Shown here: piece after piece, positions 46,630 through 56,276 of the stretch
How the letters are laid out: each line of letters begins with the position of its first letter
Position numbering within the stretch: position 1 is the first letter of the stretch
Assembly: GCA_021890755.1 (NCBI GenBank)
Contig: JAKKUQ010000007.1
Span: 1 to 64,000 of the forward strand
Reading direction: 5' to 3'
Source: Thermosediminibacteraceae bacterium
GTDB taxonomy: Bacteria > Bacillota > Thermosediminibacteria > Thermosediminibacterales > Thermosediminibacteraceae
Length of the DNA: 64,000 nt
The notes under the pieces: generated by a model
What the model saw: the letters and a program-made list of their open reading frames with translations, nothing else
Told to the model about the DNA's origin: nothing
The model's database searches: none
Program-made: the position numbers and the translations under genes

Positions 46630-46664
46630 AGGAAGCGGTTTAAAAAACCGCTTCCTTGGTTTTT
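46630..46664. terminator. Bidirectional terminator between feoB and thiT
   Basis: GGAAGCGGTTT pairs with AAACCGCTTCC. TTGGTTTTTAG follows on the plus strand and TTCTTTTTTAC on the minus strand. Confidence 0.9.
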
Positions 46665-46680
46665 AGCCCAGCATTTCAAA

Positions 46681-47208
46681 TTAATTGGAAAAGCTGCGGT
46701 CTCGGTCACGGCAAATAAAGCGGTAAAAAACAAATCTCACTGCAAGAAGACTTATTACCAGCTCAGGGAGTAAATAGCTGCCGTTGTAAGCTGCTGAGTA
46801 AAATAGCACGTTCATCCCCTCGGGAGCGTTAGACTCAAAAAAGATCACGCCAGAAAGAAAGTGCGAGAGAAACCGTCCCAGAATCCCTACGGTTACACCG
46901 GCGACAATCCTTTTACCAAACAATCCGGAAAGGCCAAGCAGTCCGAATGCCAGCGGGTAGTCTAAGATTACCTGAACAGGATGGACTATATAAGGCTCAA
47001 TGACAAGCTGCAAAAGTCCGTATGCTACCCCTGCGAGAATTCCTTTAGCAGCTCCATTCCTCATGGAGTAGAGGAGAATAGGCACCATGCTGCCGAGGGT
47101 AACTGAACCTCCGAAAGGAGCCTGGTAGGGCTTTATGAAACTAAGTATTGTAGCTATTGCTATCATCAGAGCGCCTTCGATTAACGTTGACAAAGCTTTT
47201 CTTTCCAT
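46681..47208 (-). CDS. thiT: Thiamine transporter ThiT (ECF S component)
   Basis: 175 residues, six TM helices, with the ThiT substrate-site areas MVPILLYSMRNGAAKGILAGVAYGLLQ and VQVILDYPLAFGLLG, and GRFLSHFLSGVIFF. It binds thiamine and works with the shared ECF ATPases and EcfT, which are not in the window. It stands alone behind a TPP riboswitch and terminator, which makes the assignment firm. ATG follows AAAGGGG. Confidence 0.95.
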   Translation of the reverse strand: MERKALSTLIEGALMIAIATILSFIKPYQAPFGGSVTLGSMVPILLYSMRNGAAKGILAGVAYGLLQLVIEPYIVHPVQVILDYPLAFGLLGLSGLFGKRIVAGVTVGILGRFLSHFLSGVIFFESNAPEGMNVLFYSAAYNGSYLLPELVISLLAVRFVFYRFICRDRDRSFSN

Positions 47209-47232
47209 AACTTTATCCCCTTTCCTAAAAAA

Positions 47233-47259
47233 TATATAAGCCCACCCGTATAGGTGGGC
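47233..47259 (-). terminator. Expression-platform terminator of the TPP riboswitch
   Basis: On the minus strand GCCCACC-tatac-GGGTGGGC is followed by TTATATATTTTTT, placed between the aptamer and thiT. Ligand binding should favour this terminator. Confidence 0.85.
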
Positions 47260-47277
47260 AAGTAAACCTTAAGGTTC

Positions 47278-47370
47278 ACGTGCTTCCCTACGCGGGCATT
47301 ACCCCGATCAGGTTATGGGGTCGAAGCCCGGTTCACGGGCTTCCTCTCAGCCGAAGCTCCCCCAGCACGT
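47278..47370 (-). ncRNA. TPP riboswitch (thi box)
   Basis: Minus strand: P1 ACGTGCT pairs with AGCACGT; conserved CTGAGAGG, ACC(T)GATC and TAATGCCCGCGTAGGGA cores are in the right order. Controls thiT by transcription termination. Confidence 0.97.
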
Positions 47371-47674
47371 ATTTCACATAATTCATATTAATTGTGATGA
47401 ATAAATAATTCACTAAAAGAGAATTTATTATCTATGGAATATTATACATCAAATTCACACTAAAATAAAGACTACCATAAAGATTGCCGTCAAAATCTAT
47501 CGGTTTTTATTAAAAATGTGAGATATTTTAAGATAGCGGTTGATTTGAAAGGTTAAACTGCTGCTTTCCACCCCAAATAGGTAGAATTTTATATTCTCTT
47601 AAATTTGCTTTTATAGTATTAGAGGAGTATGGTTTGAATAAAGAAACACAGTATTCGAAGTAAGGTGATTTAAC
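47371..47674. other. AT-rich divergent promoter region (thiT / V-ATPase)
   Basis: No gene is seen. On the minus strand a TATAAT at 47446-47441, upstream of the riboswitch, may be the thiT -10 box. For the V-ATPase operon I found no convincing -35/-10 pair; TATAGTATTAG near 47613 is a weak candidate. Confidence 0.45.
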
Positions 47675-48010
47675 TTGGAAGAAAAAATAACAGAACAGGC
47701 AATAGCCCGGTTTTTAGAAATTGACAGTAAAGCCCTGGAAATTAGAGAAAAGAGAGAAAAAAGTCTTGCTGATCTCGAATCTCAATATCGTCAGGAAATC
47801 CGTGAAATGAGAGAAAACTTCGACCGGGAGATTGAAGAAAAAGTAAAAGGCATTTTTTCCAAAGCAATTCAGGAGGGCACACTAGAAGTTGAAAAAATCC
47901 AAAAAGATACAGCAGAAATGATAAAAAATATGGAAAGGATATTTAATGAAAATAAGGAAGAAATTAAGGATCAATTTATTAACATGATATTTGATTTAAA
48001 GAGGTATTGA
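47675..48010 (+). CDS. V/A-type ATPase peripheral stalk subunit G/H
   Basis: 111 residues, almost wholly a charged coiled coil (LEIREKREKSLADLESQYRQ ...). Together with subunit E it forms the peripheral stalk that holds the A3B3 head against the rotating rotor. The start is TTG at 47675, six bases after AAGGTGAT. It is the first gene of a nine-gene ATPase operon; position and coiled-coil nature support the call more than any specific motif. Confidence 0.8.
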   Translation: MEEKITEQAIARFLEIDSKALEIREKREKSLADLESQYRQEIREMRENFDREIEEKVKGIFSKAIQEGTLEVEKIQKDTAEMIKNMERIFNENKEEIKDQFINMIFDLKRY

Positions 48011-48012
48011 TT

Positions 48013-49056
48013 ATGGACAGAGTTACACGGTTTGCAGCCGTCAACACCAAAATAAGGGCGTTGGAAGGAGATTTTTTAAAAAATCAACATTACGTCGAGA
48101 TGCTTCGTCAAAAGTCTATTCAAGAGCTTGCTGGTTATCTGAAAGAGAACACTCCCTACCGCAAGTTGCTTGGAGATATAAATCCAGATGCAGTGAACAG
48201 AGCAACCCTAGAAGAAATTCTAAGGCGCAATATGGTCAATAATTTAGATAAGCTTCTTTATTTTTTTTACGGAACTTACAGGGAATTTTTAAAGGCGCTC
48301 TACCTGAAATACGAAATCGAGGATTTAAAGAATCTTGCAAGAGATATATATAACAACTCCAAGAGCGACCTGGAAAACAGGCCATATTCCTTTATAGGAA
48401 AGTACAGTAAGGTATCATCTGAACATGTGCTTAAAGCGGTTACTTTAAGAGAGTTCATCTTGGCGCTGGAAGGATCAGAATTTTACGATTACGTAGAGCC
48501 CCTCTTGGATGGAAAAAGGGAGAATCTTTTCCGCCTAGAAATGGCCCTGGATATGGCATATTTTAGCATTCTAAAAAAGAGTTCAGAAAAACTAGAAAAA
48601 GGAGATAGAAAAATTGTAGAAGAATATGAAGGCATGGTCTCGGATTTATATAACCTGCAGTGGATATACAGAGGCAAAAAATATTACATGCTATCTCCAG
48701 AGGAACTACTCAATTACACTATAGACATGGGAAATCGCATTAATTTTTTCAAACGCCGGCAACTTTGCTATTCCAGAAATCTCGAAGAACTAAATAATAT
48801 GGCCCGGGAGCTTGGTTACGGCTTTCTTTTCAAAAAGGAAGAAACCGGCGACATATACATGGAAAGGAGGATAAATAGATTTTTATATTATAGACTCAGA
48901 GCATTGTCAAAGCGTTACCCCATGAGCATAATACAAGCTATCGCCTATACGCAGTTTCTGGAATTTGAAATCCGGGATATTATTTCGATAGCAGAATGCA
49001 TAAGGTACAACCTTTCTCCGGAGGAATCCGGGAGGTTCTTGATAAGGGTGTTATGA
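48013..49056 (+). CDS. V/A-type ATPase subunit C (central-stalk socket)
   Basis: 347 residues, all-helical, of the V-ATPase C/AC39 family (N-terminal VTRFAAVNTKIRALEGDFL; repeated helical pairs; C-terminal RYPMSIIQAIAYTQFLEFEIRDI). It links the central stalk to the membrane ring. ATG at 48013 eight bases after GAGG; an upstream TTG at 48007 is inferior. Three bases separate it from the stalk gene. Confidence 0.9.
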   Translation: MDRVTRFAAVNTKIRALEGDFLKNQHYVEMLRQKSIQELAGYLKENTPYRKLLGDINPDAVNRATLEEILRRNMVNNLDKLLYFFYGTYREFLKALYLKYEIEDLKNLARDIYNNSKSDLENRPYSFIGKYSKVSSEHVLKAVTLREFILALEGSEFYDYVEPLLDGKRENLFRLEMALDMAYFSILKKSSEKLEKGDRKIVEEYEGMVSDLYNLQWIYRGKKYYMLSPEELLNYTIDMGNRINFFKRRQLCYSRNLEELNNMARELGYGFLFKKEETGDIYMERRINRFLYYRLRALSKRYPMSIIQAIAYTQFLEFEIRDIISIAECIRYNLSPEESGRFLIRVL

Positions 49057-49074
49057 TTAGGAGGCGAGCTCTTC

Positions 49075-51099
49075 ATGGCAATCGAAAAAATGAAGCTTAT
49101 AGGTATAATAGGCAAAATCACCCAAGTGAATAAAATCTTGCGACTCATCATATTAAGCGGTAGCATGCACGTTATAAACTCGCTTACCAAAGTTAGTTCC
49201 AATGATTTCGTGCTACCTCCCAACGAAGAAAATATAAAAGCTCTCGAAGAGGTGCCTTTTCTTAAACCGTATACATCGCGTCGGGACTTTTCCCGGGAGG
49301 AAGAGGTAGTAAGATCCCTTCTTGATATATTCGATTTAAATCCGGCCATAAAGCCAGAGTATTTTGATCAGGATTATGAATTCGATGATTTCATGAAGCA
49401 AATCTTCGAAATACATTCAGCGGTTCATTCCATAGCCGAGAGTATTGAAGCTAAAAAAAGAACTATCGAACAAAAAAGGGTCTATATAAATAATTTGAGA
49501 TACTTGGAAAATTACAAGTTCAATATCGGCAAGCTTTCCAAAATGCATTTTCTGAGTTTCAAGTTGATAAAACTATCTAAGGAAAATTACATGAAACTAA
49601 AGAAAAACTATGAAAATATCCCTGCGGTGGTTCTGAAAATTGCAGATGAAGGCAAAAACGTGGTGGTAGCGTCGATAACCCCAAAGAGCCTTGATGAAAC
49701 CGTTGAAAGGATTTTCAGTTCCCTGAATTTTACAGAACTTCCACTCCCAGAAGATTTTGATGGAACTTCAAAAGCTGCCATAAAACATCTTGAAGCCAGT
49801 ATAAATGAAGACAATAGCGCTATAGATTCCATGCTAAAGTCAATAGAAGATTTCAGGACAAAGTACTCTCATGAAATCGAAAAGGCTTATGCCCGACTTG
49901 AAATGGAGAAGAAAGTAGAAGAGGTTAAAACCAATCTTGCCATAGGTAAAAACCTGTTTTTTATGTTCGGATTTGTGCCAGCAAGCTATGTGGATAAGTT
50001 GAAATCATCTCTAAAAGGTACTTTTGGAGAGGACATAATAATAATCATTGAAGATGCAGAAAAGAAAACGCCGGGTATAACTCCCCCAACGAAGCTAAAT
50101 AATATAGCTCTAATCAGGCCTTTTGAAGAAATGGTAAAAATGTACGGGGTCCCGTCATACAACGAAAAGGATCCGACTTTATTTTTCGCGCTAAGCTATC
50201 TCCTGCTCTTCGGAGCCATGTTCGGAGACGTAGGTCAAGGCCTTGTGTTATTCCTCTCGGGTCTCCTAATAAAATATCTTACGTCAAAAACCGTCTTTGG
50301 TGGAGTCTTAGCAAGTATCGGTCTTAGCTCCACTATATTCGGTTTTCTTTATGGCAGCGTCTTTGGTTCGGAAGAGGTAATTCCGGCTCTCCTTGTAAGG
50401 CCAATGGCTAATATTAATTTCATGCTTGCAGGTGCTGTTGCCCTGGGTATTGTTCTTACAATTTTTGGATTTATCTATAATATAATAAATTCTTATATCG
50501 ACAGGAACCTCGAGGATGGTATTTTCAGCAGAAACGGCGTCACAGGCCTTGTATTTTATATTCTTCTCATATATGCGGTCTACAGTTACGCCGTTGGAAC
50601 AGGAGTTCTTTCTCCAGCTATACCAATATCACTGGTTGTCTTGATATTGCTTATGGTATTTAAGCAACCACTTGCCGGCAGATTAATGGGAACAGGAATA
50701 CACTTTAAAGAATCACCGGTGGATTATTACGTAGAGGAAGGGTTTGGCGCTCTCGAGACGGTCCTTTCCGCGATGTCTAACACTATTTCCTTTATCCGTG
50801 TAGGTGCCTTTGCTTTGAACCATGTTGGTCTTTATATAGCGTTCGACACTATGGCTGAAATGGCAAGCTCCGGAATCGCAAGCTATTTGCTGTTGGTACT
50901 GGGAAATGTGGTGATAATATGTCTTGAAGGATTGATAGTTTTTATACAAGCTTTGAGGCTGGAATACTATGAATTATTCAGCAAATATTTCAGGGGAGAT
51001 GGTGTAGAATATGAGCCCGTAAAAATAAGACTAACTCATAAACCACTCAGAGGAAAGAATCTGATAAAACGATTCATTGGTTTGGACTATGCAATTTAA
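49075..51099 (+). CDS. V/A-type ATPase membrane subunit I
   Basis: 674 residues. A cytoplasmic coiled-coil arm (~1-355) is followed by a C-terminal half with about eight TM helices (LFFALSYLLLFGAMFGDVGQG, the region with TISFIRVGAFALNHVGL, and LEGLIVFIQALRLEYYEFFS-like end). The arginine in FIRVGAF matches the half-channel arginine of subunit a/I, which deprotonates or strips the ring carboxylate. GGAGG precedes the ATG. Confidence 0.95.
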   Translation: MAIEKMKLIGIIGKITQVNKILRLIILSGSMHVINSLTKVSSNDFVLPPNEENIKALEEVPFLKPYTSRRDFSREEEVVRSLLDIFDLNPAIKPEYFDQDYEFDDFMKQIFEIHSAVHSIAESIEAKKRTIEQKRVYINNLRYLENYKFNIGKLSKMHFLSFKLIKLSKENYMKLKKNYENIPAVVLKIADEGKNVVVASITPKSLDETVERIFSSLNFTELPLPEDFDGTSKAAIKHLEASINEDNSAIDSMLKSIEDFRTKYSHEIEKAYARLEMEKKVEEVKTNLAIGKNLFFMFGFVPASYVDKLKSSLKGTFGEDIIIIIEDAEKKTPGITPPTKLNNIALIRPFEEMVKMYGVPSYNEKDPTLFFALSYLLLFGAMFGDVGQGLVLFLSGLLIKYLTSKTVFGGVLASIGLSSTIFGFLYGSVFGSEEVIPALLVRPMANINFMLAGAVALGIVLTIFGFIYNIINSYIDRNLEDGIFSRNGVTGLVFYILLIYAVYSYAVGTGVLSPAIPISLVVLILLMVFKQPLAGRLMGTGIHFKESPVDYYVEEGFGALETVLSAMSNTISFIRVGAFALNHVGLYIAFDTMAEMASSGIASYLLLVLGNVVIICLEGLIVFIQALRLEYYELFSKYFRGDGVEYEPVKIRLTHKPLRGKNLIKRFIGLDYAI

Positions 51100-51120
51100 G
51101 AAGTGGAGGGAATATTAAAA

Positions 51121-51525
51121 ATGTATACAATTGTCCTTTTTGCGATGATAATTTCAGTTTTAACCGTAGCTGCAGGATTTTATTTGCGTTTAGATGGCAT
51201 AAAAGCTCGAAAGGCACTTAGGTGGAGCATAAGCCTTTACGCGCTCTTAATTGCAGTTTTCCTAATGTTTATAATGCCTGCCCAGGTCAAAGCCCAAGGT
51301 CCGGATAATCCTTCGGCGGGTCTTGCCTTTATGGCAGCAGCAATTTCTACAGGCCTTGCTACAATAGGAGCAGGGTACGCGGTAGGAGCTGTAGGCTCCT
51401 CGGCACTTGGAGCGGTGTCTGAAGATCCAAAAATTCTGGGTAAAACCCTTATTTATGTAGGCCTTGCAGAAGGTATAGCGATCTATGGTCTTATCGTTTC
51501 GATAATGATCCTGGGCAACCTATGA
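51121..51525 (+). CDS. V/A-type ATPase proteolipid subunit K (c-ring)
   Basis: 134 residues. The last two TM helices (AGLAFMAAAISTGLATIGAGYAV and IYVGLAEGIAIYGLIVSIMIL) are a standard c-ring hairpin with the ion-binding Glu117. The first ~60 residues add two further hydrophobic segments without a carboxylate, so this is either a four-helix subunit with one site or a hairpin with a processed N-terminal part. No glutamine typical of sodium-binding NtpK is evident in the outer helix; proton or sodium use cannot be decided. ATG at 51121, ten bases after GGAGGG. Confidence 0.92.
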   Translation: MYTIVLFAMIISVLTVAAGFYLRLDGIKARKALRWSISLYALLIAVFLMFIMPAQVKAQGPDNPSAGLAFMAAAISTGLATIGAGYAVGAVGSSALGAVSEDPKILGKTLIYVGLAEGIAIYGLIVSIMILGNL

Positions 51526-51534
51526 GGGATAGTT

Positions 51535-51843
51535 ATGAAAGCTTTTGTTCTGAGCGATAACATCGATACGTTAACCGGTATGAGATTAGCGGGCATAGAT
51601 GGCAAGATAGTACACGAGAAAGAAGAAATCCTAAGAGAATTAAAAGAGATTTACGAGAAAAAAGATATCGGCCTTGTAATAATAACCGAAGGCCTTGCAG
51701 AAAAGGTAAAGGACGAAATACATCGCTTAAAACTCAAAAAGGGACTTCCCATAATAATTGAAGTTCCCGACAGACATGGCAGTCGACGCCCGCCAGATTT
51801 CCTGACGCGGTATATCAAGGAATCGGTCGGAATTAAGATTTGA
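51535..51843 (+). CDS. V/A-type ATPase subunit F (central stalk)
   Basis: 102 residues with the F-subunit Rossmann-like pattern: VLSDNIDTLTGMRLAGIDG, DIGLVIITEGLAEKVKDEI and LPIIIEVPDRHG. It sits on the rotor with subunit D. ATG after GAGGGAT, ten bases after subunit K. Confidence 0.93.
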   Translation: MKAFVLSDNIDTLTGMRLAGIDGKIVHEKEEILRELKEIYEKKDIGLVIITEGLAEKVKDEIHRLKLKKGLPIIIEVPDRHGSRRPPDFLTRYIKESVGIKI

Positions 51844-51852
51844 GGTGAGAAT

Positions 51853-52479
51853 ATGGCGACAACCATTGACGATAAAATATCACTTTTTACAAAGGTTATT
51901 TTTGAAAAGCTGGAAAATGAATACAGCGAAAAAAAACAAAAGCTTGTGGAATATTATGAGGCAGAAAAAAAGGCTATCGCGGCTGAGTTCAAGAAAAAAA
52001 TGGCGGAAAAAGTTTCAGAAGCAACGCAGGAGGCAAATTTAAAAAGAGATCATATGGTATCGAAAGCCCGAACAGAAGCTCATTTTGAAGTTTTGAGAAA
52101 GAGAGAGGAGCTTCTTCAGAAACTGTTTAATGAAGTAAACGAAAAAATAAAAGAGTTTCTAGATACGCCTAAGTACTGGGAATTTTTAAAGGATGCATTA
52201 ATTCACGTAACCTCACGTTTTCCCCAAGGAGAAAAAGTATTTTACATCTTTACTCCAAACGATCTGGATAAACACAGAGAGGATATCAGGATTTTCCTTC
52301 TTAACCTGAAGCCCCAGGGAGATTTTGAAATAGTTTCGGGAGACAGCATAGTCGGCGGGGTCCTGGCAAGAAGCGAAAGCGGAAGACTAGAGGTGGATTT
52401 ATCTATTAACACTCTTTTAAAAGAAAATCGCAAGGTCCTGGCTCAGCTTTTCTTTTCCCGTATTGGCAGGGAGGTGTGA
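51853..52479 (+). CDS. V/A-type ATPase subunit E (peripheral stalk)
   Basis: 208 residues: a long N-terminal coiled coil (~15-95) and a globular C-terminal head-binding domain (GEKVFYIFTPNDLDKHREDI, IVSGDSIVGGVLARSESGRLEVDLS). It pairs with the G/H subunit encoded at the head of the operon. ATG after GAGGTGAG. Confidence 0.92.
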   Translation: MATTIDDKISLFTKVIFEKLENEYSEKKQKLVEYYEAEKKAIAAEFKKKMAEKVSEATQEANLKRDHMVSKARTEAHFEVLRKREELLQKLFNEVNEKIKEFLDTPKYWEFLKDALIHVTSRFPQGEKVFYIFTPNDLDKHREDIRIFLLNLKPQGDFEIVSGDSIVGGVLARSESGRLEVDLSINTLLKENRKVLAQLFFSRIGREV

Positions 52480-52482
52480 TTG

Positions 52483-54246
52483 ATGGGGGCAGGGAGCATA
52501 ATTCACATTAATGGCCCCGTCGTCAGAGCTTCAGGCATGAAAGGCTTTACTATGAGAGAGATGGTGCTTGTCGGTGAAAAAAAACTTATTGGCGAGATCA
52601 TATCTCTATATAAGGATGTGGCTACAATCCAGGTTTACGAAGAAACTTCGGGCCTTCGCATAGGAGAACCGGTGACAGGTATCGGCAAGCCCTTATCGAT
52701 TAAGCTAGGACCGGGAATAATAGGCAATATATTTGATGGTATAGAAAGGCCTCTTTCGCGCATCTACAAAGAAGGAGCGAGCTTTATACCACCAGGAATA
52801 GGGCTAATATCTCTTGACGAAGATAAACTTTGGGATGTAAAAATTCTTGTCAAAGAAGGTGATTACTTAAAGGAAGGCGATGTATTCGCAGAAGTACAGG
52901 AAACCTCCATGATAGTCCACCGCATAATGGTACCCCCCGGCTTGCAGGGGAGGGTAGTGAGTGTAAAGGAAAGCGGCAGTTACACCATAAATGAGGTCCT
53001 TGCAGTACTTGAAAACGCAGGAAAGGCATTTGAACTTAAAATGTACCAGGAGTGGCCTGTAAGAGAACCAAGGCCAGTAGCTAAGCGGTTGCCTATCGAG
53101 AAACTTCTGGTAACCGGCCAAAGGGTAATAGATACGTTTTTCCCGTTGGCCAAGGGAGGAACTGCAGCCATTCCGGGCGGTTTCGGTACCGGCAAAACCA
53201 TAACCCAACACCAGCTAGCCAAATGGAGTGACGCAGACATTATCGTATATATAGGATGCGGTGAGCGCGGTAACGAAATGACCGAGGTGCTGGAGGACTT
53301 TCCCAAATTACAGGACCCTAGAACAGGTAAACCTCTAATGGATAGGACCGTGCTCATAGCAAACACCTCAAATATGCCCGTTGCTGCAAGAGAGGCATCC
53401 ATATATACTGGAATAACCATCGCGGAGTATTTCAGGGATATGGGATACAACGTAGCACTGATGGCTGACTCTACATCGCGCTGGGCTGAGGCTCTGCGCG
53501 AGATTGCTGGTAGACTGGAAGAAATGCCTGCCGAGGAAGGTTATCCTGCGTATCTTGCATCAAGGCTTGCTCAGTTTTACGAAAGAGCCGGTTATTTTCA
53601 AAATCTAAATGGCACCAAAGGATCAATAACTATTATCGGTGCCGTTTCCCCGGCTGGTGGCGACTTTTCTGAACCCGTAACTCAAGCAACTAAGAGGGTA
53701 GTCGGGGCTTTTCTGGCTTTGGACAGGGAATTGGCCTATGCAAGGCATTTTCCGGCTATAAACTGGCTTTTATCATATAGTGGATACGTAAAGATGTTGG
53801 AGGAATGGTTTAAAGAAAACGTGGCACCTGACCTGCTCCAGCTCAGAGCAAAGATGTTGGGACTTCTTCAAGAAGAAAACAAACTTATGGATATAGTCAA
53901 ACTGGTGGGCGAAGATGTACTTCCCGATGATCAAAGGCTAGTGCTGGAAATTGCAAGAGTAATTAAAATGGCCTATCTACAGCAGAATGCCTATCATAAA
54001 GAAGACTCTTATGTTCCTCTTGAAAGACAGTACAAAATGCTGAAGGTTATCGACAGGCTCTACGAGAGGGCTAAATCTTCAGTCAAAAAAGGCATTCCAA
54101 TAACCAAGGTTAAAAATGAAAAGCTCTTTAACGAAGTCATTATGATGAAGTACACCCTCAATTTCGATGAACTCTTGAATAAGATAGACGAATATTTCAA
54201 CGACCTCGATAGTATGTACAAAGAAGGTGTGATTCATGAAAGTTAA
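52483..54246 (+). CDS. atpA: V/A-type ATPase catalytic subunit A
   Basis: 587 residues. Walker A GGFGTGKT is at 232-239, catalytic-Glu region [26 protein letters not shown], and the A-type-specific non-homologous insert between ~115 and 185. It hydrolyses or makes ATP in the A3B3 head. The ATG at 52483 lies eight bases after GGAGG; the E-subunit stop is just upstream. Confidence 0.97.
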   Translation: MGAGSIIHINGPVVRASGMKGFTMREMVLVGEKKLIGEIISLYKDVATIQVYEETSGLRIGEPVTGIGKPLSIKLGPGIIGNIFDGIERPLSRIYKEGASFIPPGIGLISLDEDKLWDVKILVKEGDYLKEGDVFAEVQETSMIVHRIMVPPGLQGRVVSVKESGSYTINEVLAVLENAGKAFELKMYQEWPVREPRPVAKRLPIEKLLVTGQRVIDTFFPLAKGGTAAIPGGFGTGKTITQHQLAKWSDADIIVYIGCGERGNEMTEVLEDFPKLQDPRTGKPLMDRTVLIANTSNMPVAAREASIYTGITIAEYFRDMGYNVALMADSTSRWAEALREIAGRLEEMPAEEGYPAYLASRLAQFYERAGYFQNLNGTKGSITIIGAVSPAGGDFSEPVTQATKRVVGAFLALDRELAYARHFPAINWLLSYSGYVKMLEEWFKENVAPDLLQLRAKMLGLLQEENKLMDIVKLVGEDVLPDDQRLVLEIARVIKMAYLQQNAYHKEDSYVPLERQYKMLKVIDRLYERAKSSVKKGIPITKVKNEKLFNEVIMMKYTLNFDELLNKIDEYFNDLDSMYKEGVIHES

Positions 54247-55609
54247 GTATATGAAATTGGAAAAGGTCGAGGGCCCGCTTATAATAATGGAAGACGTAAA
54301 AGAAGCCGCCTACGATGAAATCGTAGAAATAGAAGTTCCCGGACGCGGAACTCGCATAGGAAAAGTAGTAGAAATCAGCGGCAACAAGGTGATAATCCAG
54401 GTATTCGAAGGAACCTCCGGAATATCGCTCGACAATGTGAGCGTAAGTTTCACAGGTAGCCCCATGCGTATCCCCCTCTCCAGGGAAATCCTGGGGCGGA
54501 TTTTTAACGGCATCGCAAAACCTATAGATGGGGCCGGAGAGATTTACTCTGAAAAAACTTACGACATAAACGGAAGACCTATAAATCCAGTAGCGAGGCT
54601 CTACCCGAGGAACTTTATAAGAACTGGAATTTCGGCCATTGACGGACTTATCACGCTTATAAGGGGACAAAAACTTCCCATATTTTCCGGTGACGGTTTA
54701 CCACACAATGAGCTGGCAGCTCAGATAGTTCGACAAGCAGGTATATCAGAAGAGGAATCCGGGAAGTTTGCAGTCGTTTTTGCAGCTATGGGGATAAAGC
54801 ACGACGAAGCTGATTTTTTTGTGAGGAGCTTTGAAGAAGCAGGAGTAATGGATCGGGTAGTGATGTTTGTCAACCTTGCCGACGATCCGGTGGTGGAAAG
54901 GATCATAACTCCCCGATGCGCCCTCACCGCTGCAGAATTTTTGGCTTTTGAGTGCGACATGCATGTACTTGTCATTATGACCGATATGACCAGTTATTGT
55001 GATGCCTTGCGGGAGATATCTTCCGCTCGCGAAGAAGTACCCTCGAGAAAGGGCTACCCAGGCTATATGTACTCGGACCTTGCAAGTCTCTACGAAAGGG
55101 CTGGAATTTTAAAGAATTCCGGCGGCAGCATAACCCAGATCCCTATACTTACTATGCCCAACGATGACATAACCCACCCCATCCCGGATCTTACTGGATA
55201 TATAACCGAAGGACAAATAGTGCTTTCCAGGTCTTTATACCAACTGGGTATTTATCCTCCTATCAACGTCCTCCCTTCTCTTTCGCGTCTCATGAAGGAT
55301 GGTATCGGTGCCGACTATACCAGGGAAGATCACCCAGACCTTGCAAACCAGATATTTGCAGCATATTCCCGGGTACAGGAAGTCAGAGCCCTAGCTCAGG
55401 TTATAGGAGAAGAGGAGCTTTCGGAAACCGATAAAGCCTATATGGAATTCGGTCGCAAATTTGAAAGAGTTTTTCTTGCTCAGAAATTCGACGAAAACAG
55501 AAGCATAGAACAGACTCTTGACCTAATGTGGGATATCCTTAAAGTGTTGCCCAGGTCTGAAATTACCAGAATCGATCCAGCTCTTGTAAATAAATACCTT
55601 GGGAAGTGA
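54236..55609 (+). CDS. atpB: V/A-type ATPase non-catalytic subunit B
   Basis: 457 residues. The typical degenerate P-loop ([17 protein letters not shown]), [29 protein letters not shown] and [17 protein letters not shown]. Partner of subunit A; binds but does not turn over nucleotide. The start overlaps subunit A by 11 bases, indicating coupled translation. Confidence 0.97.
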   Translation: MKVKYMKLEKVEGPLIIMEDVKEAAYDEIVEIEVPGRGTRIGKVVEISGNKVIIQVFEGTSGISLDNVSVSFTGSPMRIPLSREILGRIFNGIAKPIDGAGEIYSEKTYDINGRPINPVARLYPRNFIRTGISAIDGLITLIRGQKLPIFSGDGLPHNELAAQIVRQAGISEEESGKFAVVFAAMGIKHDEADFFVRSFEEAGVMDRVVMFVNLADDPVVERIITPRCALTAAEFLAFECDMHVLVIMTDMTSYCDALREISSAREEVPSRKGYPGYMYSDLASLYERAGILKNSGGSITQIPILTMPNDDITHPIPDLTGYITEGQIVLSRSLYQLGIYPPINVLPSLSRLMKDGIGADYTREDHPDLANQIFAAYSRVQEVRALAQVIGEEELSETDKAYMEFGRKFERVFLAQKFDENRSIEQTLDLMWDILKVLPRSEITRIDPALVNKYLGK

Positions 55610-55613
55610 ACTT

Positions 55614-56240
55614 ATGAGGGAAAATATAGCTCCCACAAAGGCCAATCTTATAGCTGCAGCCGCTGCCCTGGAGTTTTCACGGAAGGGTTACGAACTCCTG
55701 GACAAAAAAAGGAACGTACTCATAAGAGAAATGATGGGATTGATGAAAAGGGCTGCGGAAATTCAGGATAAAGTAAATAAAATCTTCAGCGAAGCTTACG
55801 AGGCCCTTCAAATGGCCAATATAACCTTGGGTATCTCCCAGGTTTACCAAGTGGCAAGGTCTATTCCGGAGACTGCAGAGTTTACCATACTTACCCGCAG
55901 TGTAATGGGCGTGGAAATCCCAGTCGTCAGATACCAAAAGAACAAACTTGAGCACTATTATAGTTTTTACCATACCAATGCAGCTTTAGATGTAGCCCTT
56001 AAAAAATTTCACGAGGTCAAGTACCTGCTCTTTGAACTTGCAGAAGTGGAAGATTCGGTTTATAAACTCGCAGTTGAGATAAAAAGAACCCAGAAAAGGG
56101 CCAATGCCCTTAAAAACATACAGATACCAAAATTAGAGTCTATTGTAAAAACGATCTCGGAAATGCTTGAGGAAAAGGAAAGAGAGGACTTTTTCAGGCT
56201 GAAAACCCTGAAAAATAAATTAAGCGATGCAGAAAAATAA
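55614..56240 (+). CDS. V/A-type ATPase subunit D (rotor shaft)
   Basis: 208 residues, two long helices flanking a small middle region: N-terminal IAPTKANLIAAAAALEFSRKGYELLDKKRNVLIREM and C-terminal RTQKRANALKNIQIPKLESIVK. It is the central shaft turning inside A3B3. I chose the ATG at 55614 (MRENIAPTK); the Shine-Dalgarno is weak and translation probably follows that of subunit B. Last gene of the operon, followed by a terminator. Confidence 0.94.
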   Translation: MRENIAPTKANLIAAAAALEFSRKGYELLDKKRNVLIREMMGLMKRAAEIQDKVNKIFSEAYEALQMANITLGISQVYQVARSIPETAEFTILTRSVMGVEIPVVRYQKNKLEHYYSFYHTNAALDVALKKFHEVKYLLFELAEVEDSVYKLAVEIKRTQKRANALKNIQIPKLESIVKTISEMLEEKEREDFFRLKTLKNKLSDAEK

Positions 56241-56276
56241 GCTCCTACAATATCGCAGTATTGTAGGAGCTTAATT
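56241..56276. terminator. Bidirectional terminator between V-ATPase operon and P-type ATPase
   Basis: A perfect 12-bp stem GCTCCTACAATA with its complement and a 6-base loop. The 3' sides are TTAATTACTTT (plus strand) and TTATTTTTC (minus strand). Confidence 0.85.
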
